DNA of 19,130 nucleotides from Pseudomonadota bacterium. GTDB lineage: Bacteria > Pseudomonadota > Alphaproteobacteria > Sphingomonadales > Sphingomonadaceae. The notes beneath the pieces were generated by a model. That model was not told the DNA's origin. It saw only the letters and a program-made list of their open reading frames with translations, and did no database searches. Below, piece after piece: positions 15,313 to 19,130 of this stretch (within the stretch, counting starts at the first letter, position 1; each line of letters starts with the position of its first letter). The DNA is taken from positions 1 to 19,130 of the forward strand of contig JARXKR010000021.1 of the NCBI GenBank assembly GCA_030271565.1, read 5' to 3'. The translations under genes and the position numbers were made by a program.

Positions 15313-16059
15313 ATGACCCGCTTCGCGCTCACCATCGAATTCGACGGCACCCCGTTCATGGGGCTGCAGCGCCAGCCGAACGGGCCCACCGTGCAAGGGG
15401 CGATCGAGGCCGCGATCCTGGCGGTGACGGGCGAGGCAGCGACGCTCCACGCAGCGGGCCGGACCGACGCCGGGGTCCATGCGCTCGGCATGCGGGCGCA
15501 CTTCGATATTACCAAGGCTATTACGCCGTTCCGGCTGATGCAGGCGATCAACGCCTTGGTCCGCCCTGCGCCGATTGCGGTGCTGAATTGCGTGGAAGTG
15601 GCGGATGATTGGCATGCTCGGTTCTCGTGCACGGGGCGCGAATACCTGTACCGGATCACCAACCGCCGCGCGCCGTTGACGCTGGAACTAAACCGCGCCT
15701 GGCATCTGACCCAGCAGCTCGATACAGACTTGATGCACCGCGCCGCGCAAATTCTGGTCGGCAGCCACGATTTCACCACCTTCCGCTCGGCCCATTGTCA
15801 ATCGGCCAGCCCGGTCAAGACGCTCGACCGGCTCGATGTCCGGCGCGAGGGCGGCCATGTGCTGATCGAAGCCGCCGCGCGCAGCTTCCTCCACCATCAG
15901 GTCCGCTCGATGGTCGGCTGCCTCGCGATGGTCGGCATGGGCAAATGGAGCGAGCAGGACCTGTCCGATGCACTCAATGCACGCGATCGCCAGCGCCTCG
16001 GCTTCAATGCCCCTCCGCACGGCCTATATTTCGCTCGGGCGCTTTACCCCGGCGAATGA
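15313..16059 (+). CDS. truA: tRNA pseudouridine(38-40) synthase
   Basis: TruA converts uridines 38, 39 and 40 of the tRNA anticodon arm to pseudouridine. The 248-residue protein has the catalytic Asp52 in [14 protein letters not shown], the N-terminal [27 protein letters not shown] in the second half and the closing [19 protein letters not shown]. The usual GWQRQ reads GLQRQ here, with Leu replacing Trp near the start of the first domain. The length is normal for the short alphaproteobacterial form. The ATG has no clear ribosome site and lies 22 bases after the repeat. Confidence 0.95.
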   Translation: MTRFALTIEFDGTPFMGLQRQPNGPTVQGAIEAAILAVTGEAATLHAAGRTDAGVHALGMRAHFDITKAITPFRLMQAINALVRPAPIAVLNCVEVADDWHARFSCTGREYLYRITNRRAPLTLELNRAWHLTQQLDTDLMHRAAQILVGSHDFTTFRSAHCQSASPVKTLDRLDVRREGGHVLIEAAARSFLHHQVRSMVGCLAMVGMGKWSEQDLSDALNARDRQRLGFNAPPHGLYFARALYPGE

Positions 16060-16115
16060 ATGCCTAAGTTGCAATCTGCAACGCCACCACGGCGCAACAG
16101 ATTCGGGAGAGAACC

Positions 16116-17216
16116 ATGGCATACACCGGCAAACAGCTCACCACCCAGCTCGACGCTGACGGCACGCTGACGCTCCAGCTCAATGACAAGACCTGGGACG
16201 AGCCCAAGCCCGGCCAGGTCCTGATCAAGGTCGAGGCGACCCCGATCAACCCGTCCGATCTGGGCCTGCTGTTCGCCTCGGCCGATACCGAGAACGCGCA
16301 ATATTCACCCGGCAAAGTCGTGGCGAAGATGCCCGACAATGCCACCCGCGCAATGAAAGCGCGGCACGGCATGGCGATGCCTGCGGGCAACGAGGCGGCC
16401 GGCACGGTGGTGGCTGCCGGAGCGGGCGCAGAGGCCTTGCTCGGCAAGCGCGTCGCCTGTGTCCCCGGCTCCGCATATGCCTCCTACGCCTATGCCGACG
16501 CTGCGATGTGCATGCCGGTTGAAGCGAGCGCTGCGCAGGCTGCATCGAGCTTCGTCAACCCGATGACCGCGCTAGGCTTTGTCGAAACGATGAAATTGGA
16601 AGGCTTCACCGGGATCGTCCATGCCGCCGCCGCCTCCAACCTGGGCCAGATGCTGGTCAAGATCTGCCTTGAGGACGGCGTGCCGCTGGTCAACATCGTG
16701 CGCAGCGAAGATCAGGTGAAACTGCTCAAGGATCTTGGCGCGACCTATGTGCTGAACATGACCGATGCGGATTTCATGCCCAAGCTGATCGACGCGATTG
16801 CCGAAACCAAGGCCATGCTCGGGTTCGATCCGATCGGCGGCGGGACGCTGTCCAGCCAGATCCTGACCGCGATGGAAGCCGCCGCCAGCCGCGGCGCCGC
16901 GTTCAGCCGCTATGGCTCGAGCGAGGCCAAAAAAGTCTACATCTACGGTGCGCTGGACATCGGGCCAACGATCCTCAACCGCGCCTTCGGCCTGACCTGG
17001 GACCTGGCCGGCTGGCTGCTCACCCCGTTTATGGCCAAGGCCGGAATGGAAGTGGTCGGCCGCATGCGCGCGCGCGTCGCCAAGGACCTGACCACGACTT
17101 TTGCAAGCTATTACAAGGCCGAAGTCTCGCTTGAAGGCATGCTGGAGAAAGCCGCGGTGAGCGAATACAACGCACGGCGGACGGGTGAGAAGTATTTGGT
17201 GGTGCCAAACGCCTGA
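16116..17216 (+). CDS. MDR family (zinc-type) alcohol dehydrogenase/quinone oxidoreductase-like protein
   Basis: A medium-chain dehydrogenase/reductase of 366 residues. The GroES-like N-terminal domain (about 30-130) contains KPGQVLIKVEATPINPSDL and PAGNEAAGTVVAAG; the nucleotide-binding domain (about 150-290) has GIVHAAAASNLGQMLVKIC followed by VNIVRSEDQVKLLKDLGATYVLN. A glycine-rich turn is present but as AAASNLG rather than a classic GAGGVG. No four-Cys structural zinc cluster is visible, and catalytic zinc ligands are not obvious, so it is probably a zinc-independent, quinone-oxidoreductase-like reductase. The substrate is unknown. GGGAGA lies five bases before the ATG. Confidence 0.87.
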   Translation: MAYTGKQLTTQLDADGTLTLQLNDKTWDEPKPGQVLIKVEATPINPSDLGLLFASADTENAQYSPGKVVAKMPDNATRAMKARHGMAMPAGNEAAGTVVAAGAGAEALLGKRVACVPGSAYASYAYADAAMCMPVEASAAQAASSFVNPMTALGFVETMKLEGFTGIVHAAAASNLGQMLVKICLEDGVPLVNIVRSEDQVKLLKDLGATYVLNMTDADFMPKLIDAIAETKAMLGFDPIGGGTLSSQILTAMEAAASRGAAFSRYGSSEAKKVYIYGALDIGPTILNRAFGLTWDLAGWLLTPFMAKAGMEVVGRMRARVAKDLTTTFASYYKAEVSLEGMLEKAAVSEYNARRTGEKYLVVPNA

Positions 17217-17227
17217 CTGGCACCACC
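17198..17227 (+). other. Hairpin overlapping the stop of the MDR gene
   Basis: A perfect 10-base inverted repeat (17198-17207 with 17218-17227, 10-base loop) spans the stop codon of the dehydrogenase gene. No T run follows, so it is not a classic intrinsic terminator. It might protect the mRNA 3' end or be a Rho-related pause site. Confidence 0.4.
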
Positions 17228-17318
17228 GCCAGGCGGGAACTCCAGCGCCGGGAAATCGTTTCGAAGGTAGCTGCGCCCATGCGCGCGGCCATTCCCTTCT
17301 GAACGAGGACCCAGCGCC

Positions 17319-17876
17319 ATGGCGACCACCGCGAAAACTGCCGGCAATATCTTTACCGATGTCAAGACGCTGCGCGCCAATGCCCGCAAGAACATCGACG
17401 ACGGGGCGGTGACCAAGACCTATCCGTCCGACCGCGAGACGATCGTGGCCAAGCTGCAGGAATCGCTCGCGACCGAGTGGGTCTGCGTGCTGCGTTATTT
17501 GCGGCATTACCACACCGCGACCGGTCTGGTGTCGGAACCGATCAAAGCGCACTTCCTTGAACACTCGAAAGAAGAGCAGGCGCATGCGATGATGCTGGCC
17601 GAACGGATCGTTCAGCTTGGCGGCGAGCCTGACCTCAACCCCGACAACCTGACCAAGCGCAGCCACGCCGAGTACCGCAAGGGCAAGACGCTCAAGGACA
17701 TGGTCAAGGAAGACCTGATCGCCGAGCGGATCGCGATCGATTCGTACCGCGAATTGATCGACTATGTCGGCGACCGCGACACCACGACCAAGAAGCTGCT
17801 GATGCACATCCTTGAGCAAGAGGAAGGGCACGCCGACGAGTTTTCGGACCTGCTCGACGGGTGGGAAGGCGAGTAA
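17319..17876 (+). CDS. Bacterioferritin-like diiron protein without the haem methionine
   Basis: A four-helix-bundle ferritin of 185 residues. Aligned by eye to E. coli bacterioferritin, the diiron ligands are all present: Glu53 (SLATEWVCVLRYL), Glu86 and His89 (EEQAHA), Glu136 (DLIAERIAI), and Glu168 with His171 (EEGHAD). The position of the haem-binding methionine (Met52 in E. coli) is Gln87, so haem binding at the dimer interface is not expected. About 35 residues precede the first helix, unlike classical Bfr; they are polar and not a signal peptide. Likely role: iron oxidation and storage or peroxide control. GAGGA lies nine bases before the ATG. It converges with the thioredoxin-like gene 14 bases away. 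Confidence 0.85.
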   Translation: MATTAKTAGNIFTDVKTLRANARKNIDDGAVTKTYPSDRETIVAKLQESLATEWVCVLRYLRHYHTATGLVSEPIKAHFLEHSKEEQAHAMMLAERIVQLGGEPDLNPDNLTKRSHAEYRKGKTLKDMVKEDLIAERIAIDSYRELIDYVGDRDTTTKKLLMHILEQEEGHADEFSDLLDGWEGE

Positions 17877-17890
17877 GCCTTCTCCAGCGG

Positions 17891-18403
17891 CTAGCGCTTA
17901 TCGAACGCGCGGAACCACGCCAGCACCTTGTCGGTCCCGCGGCTTTCGGCGTTGCGCCAGCTGACTGCGTCCTTCTTGCCGTTGAGGACTTTGCCGTCGG
18001 CGCGCAGCACGAACAGCGCCGGGGTGCTCTTGAGCTTGTTGACCCCGAGGTGCTTGACCAAATCGAGATTGACCCCCTCGCCGGTCTGCGGGCGGCCGAC
18101 GTTGATGAAGGTCACTTCGTAGCGCGAACCGAACTCGGCCTTGAACGCGTCTGACTTCAGCACCTGAGCCAAAGCGCGGCTATCGTGGCACCAGTCCGCA
18201 CCGAACACGATTACCGCGTTGGCCTTGCTCGCTGCAGCATGGGCCAGGGCCTGATCAAGCACCTTGGGTCCGTCAGCCTCGACCGGATAATAGAGCACCT
18301 TTGGCGCTTCGGCGGCGGGCGCAGCATCCGGCGCGGGCCCCACCCCGGCCTGCCCGGTGCCTAGTGCAAGCAGCGCCGCAGCCGCCAGGCGCAGCAGCAT
18401 CAT
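17891..18403 (-). CDS. Exported thioredoxin-like protein with CxxS active site
   Basis: The 170-residue protein has a hydrophobic N-terminus ([15 protein letters not shown]) that looks like a signal peptide, an Ala/Pro-rich linker, then a thioredoxin fold. The active site is WCHDS (Cys72 to Ser75), so the second cysteine is replaced by serine, and the protein has only one cysteine. The cis-proline is Pro128 in STPALFVL. Monothiol proteins of this kind may bind mixed disulfides or act as chaperones rather than dithiol oxidoreductases. It starts inside the ATGA junction with cobS, which implies coupled translation. Signal cleavage near residue 20-30 would place it in the periplasm. Confidence 0.85.
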   Translation of the reverse strand: MMLLRLAAAALLALGTGQAGVGPAPDAAPAAEAPKVLYYPVEADGPKVLDQALAHAAASKANAVIVFGADWCHDSRALAQVLKSDAFKAEFGSRYEVTFINVGRPQTGEGVNLDLVKHLGVNKLKSTPALFVLRADGKVLNGKKDAVSWRNAESRGTDKVLAWFRAFDKR

Positions 18404-19130
18404 GCCTTGCCCACGACGCTTTCGGGCAGATCGGTGCCGAACACCCGCTGGTAATATTCGGCGACCAGCATCCGTTCGGTCTCGTCGCACTTGTTGAGGA
18501 ACGAGAGACGGAAGGCGAAGCCGGGATCCTTGAAGATCGCGGTGTTCTGCGCCCAGGTCATCACGGTGCGCGGGCTCATCACCGTGCTGATATCGCCATT
18601 GATGAAGCCTTGGCGGGTCAGATCGGCGACCTTGACCATCTGGCTGACCAGTTCGGCCGAAGCGCCGTCCGACTTGCCCAGCACAATCTCGCATTCGACC
18701 GCGGCGGGCAGGTAGTTGAGTCCGACGACGATGTTCCAGCGGTCCATCTGGCCCTGGTTGATCGCCTGGGTGCCGTGATAGAGCCCGCTGGTATCGCCCA
18801 GCCCGACCGTGTTGGCGGTCGAGAACAGCCGGAAAAACGGATTGGGCCGGATCACCCGGTTCTGGTCGAGCAGGGTCAGCTTGCCCTCGGTCTCGAGCAC
18901 GCGCTGGATCACGAACATCACGTCGGGGCGGCCGGCGTCGTATTCGTCGAACACCAAGGCGACCGGATGCTGCAGCGCCCACGGCAGCAGCCCTTCGCGG
19001 AATTCGGTGACCTGCAGCCCATCGCGCAGCACGATTGCGTCGCGGCCGATCAGGTCAATCCGGCTGATGTGCGCGTCGAGGTTGATGCGGATGCACGGCC
19101 AGTTGAGCCGGGCGGCGACCTGTTCGATGT
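18400..19130 (-). CDS. cobS: CobS-type cobaltochelatase subunit (5' end outside window)
   Basis: This is the C-terminal 243 codons of an AAA+ ATPase, running off the right edge of the window. Visible are [20 protein letters not shown], Walker [11 protein letters not shown], the sensor-like [27 protein letters not shown] and the C-terminal [20 protein letters not shown]. These match CobS, which with CobT powers cobalt insertion by CobN in aerobic cobalamin synthesis. The Walker A part lies outside. CobS/CobT pairs also persist in genomes lacking other cobalamin genes, so a B12 role is likely but not assured. The TGA overlaps the ATG of the thioredoxin-like gene downstream. Confidence 0.92.
   Translation of the reverse strand, partial: IEQVAARLNWPCIRINLDAHISRIDLIGRDAIVLRDGLQVTEFREGLLPWALQHPVALVFDEYDAGRPDVMFVIQRVLETEGKLTLLDQNRVIRPNPFFRLFSTANTVGLGDTSGLYHGTQAINQGQMDRWNIVVGLNYLPAAVECEIVLGKSDGASAELVSQMVKVADLTRQGFINGDISTVMSPRTVMTWAQNTAIFKDPGFAFRLSFLNKCDETERMLVAEYYQRVFGTDLPESVVGKA

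Noticed and set aside
13479..15779. A 766-codon open frame on the minus strand across recR, fmt and truA
   Set aside because: Only the last 198 codons match a family (RecR). The rest is antisense to fmt and truA and passes through two repeats, giving repeat-derived peptides.
16572..17831. A 419-codon minus-strand frame opposite the MDR and ferritin genes
   Set aside because: It spans two clear plus-strand genes and their spacer, and shows only low-complexity antisense residues.

Overview
The window is GC-rich, almost fully coded chromosomal DNA of an alphaproteobacterium, most likely a member of the Sphingomonadales (Erythrobacter/Novosphingobium-like). This rests on gene order (pckA divergent from a ChvI/ChvG two-component system, then a short HprK, RapZ, an EIIA-Man domain protein and HPr), on the recognisable protein families, and on intergenic palindromes of the type 'cttcgacaggctcag' and 'ctctcccctt-gcgggagag' that are common in sphingomonad genomes. 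No rRNA, tRNA, CRISPR array, transposase, integrase or prophage gene is visible, and no stretch longer than 300 bases lacks a gene.

Layout. Positions 1-665: the tail of an unidentified G/D/N/T-rich protein with no stop codon of its own, followed in the same frame by a DUF3597 gene and a strong hairpin terminator. 900-3408 (minus strand): a DUF937-type protein, an unrecognised 146-residue protein and pckA. 3658-8187 (plus strand): chvI-chvG-hprK with overlapping ends, then rapZ, an EIIA-Man protein and HPr. This is the regulatory core of the window. A two-component system known to link envelope or acid stress to metabolism lies beside a PTS phosphorelay that has HPr, its Ser kinase/phosphatase and an EIIA, but no sugar permease and no enzyme I within the window; pckA, the entry point of gluconeogenesis, is transcribed away from it. 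8303-11064: a SpoU/TrmH RNA methyltransferase, a META-domain envelope protein and, convergent with it, rmuC.

11216-16059 is housekeeping and formyl-folate related: fhs makes 10-formyl-THF, fmt uses it to formylate initiator Met-tRNA, and def removes the formyl group from new proteins. recR lies upstream of def, and truA follows fmt. 16116-19130: an MDR-family dehydrogenase, a haem-less bacterioferritin-like protein with an N-terminal extension, and on the minus strand a CobS-type cobaltochelatase subunit (5' end outside the window) coupled by ATGA to an exported thioredoxin-like protein with a CxxS active site.

Most of the window is ordinary core genome and I see no clear new defence or mobile system. 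The points most worth a second look are the in-frame joining of the first ORF to DUF3597, a 27-codon ORF filling the rapZ-EIIA gap, the His/acidic insertion in peptide deformylase, the single-cysteine thioredoxin coupled to cobS, the ferritin extension, and three families of intergenic palindromes placed at gene borders.
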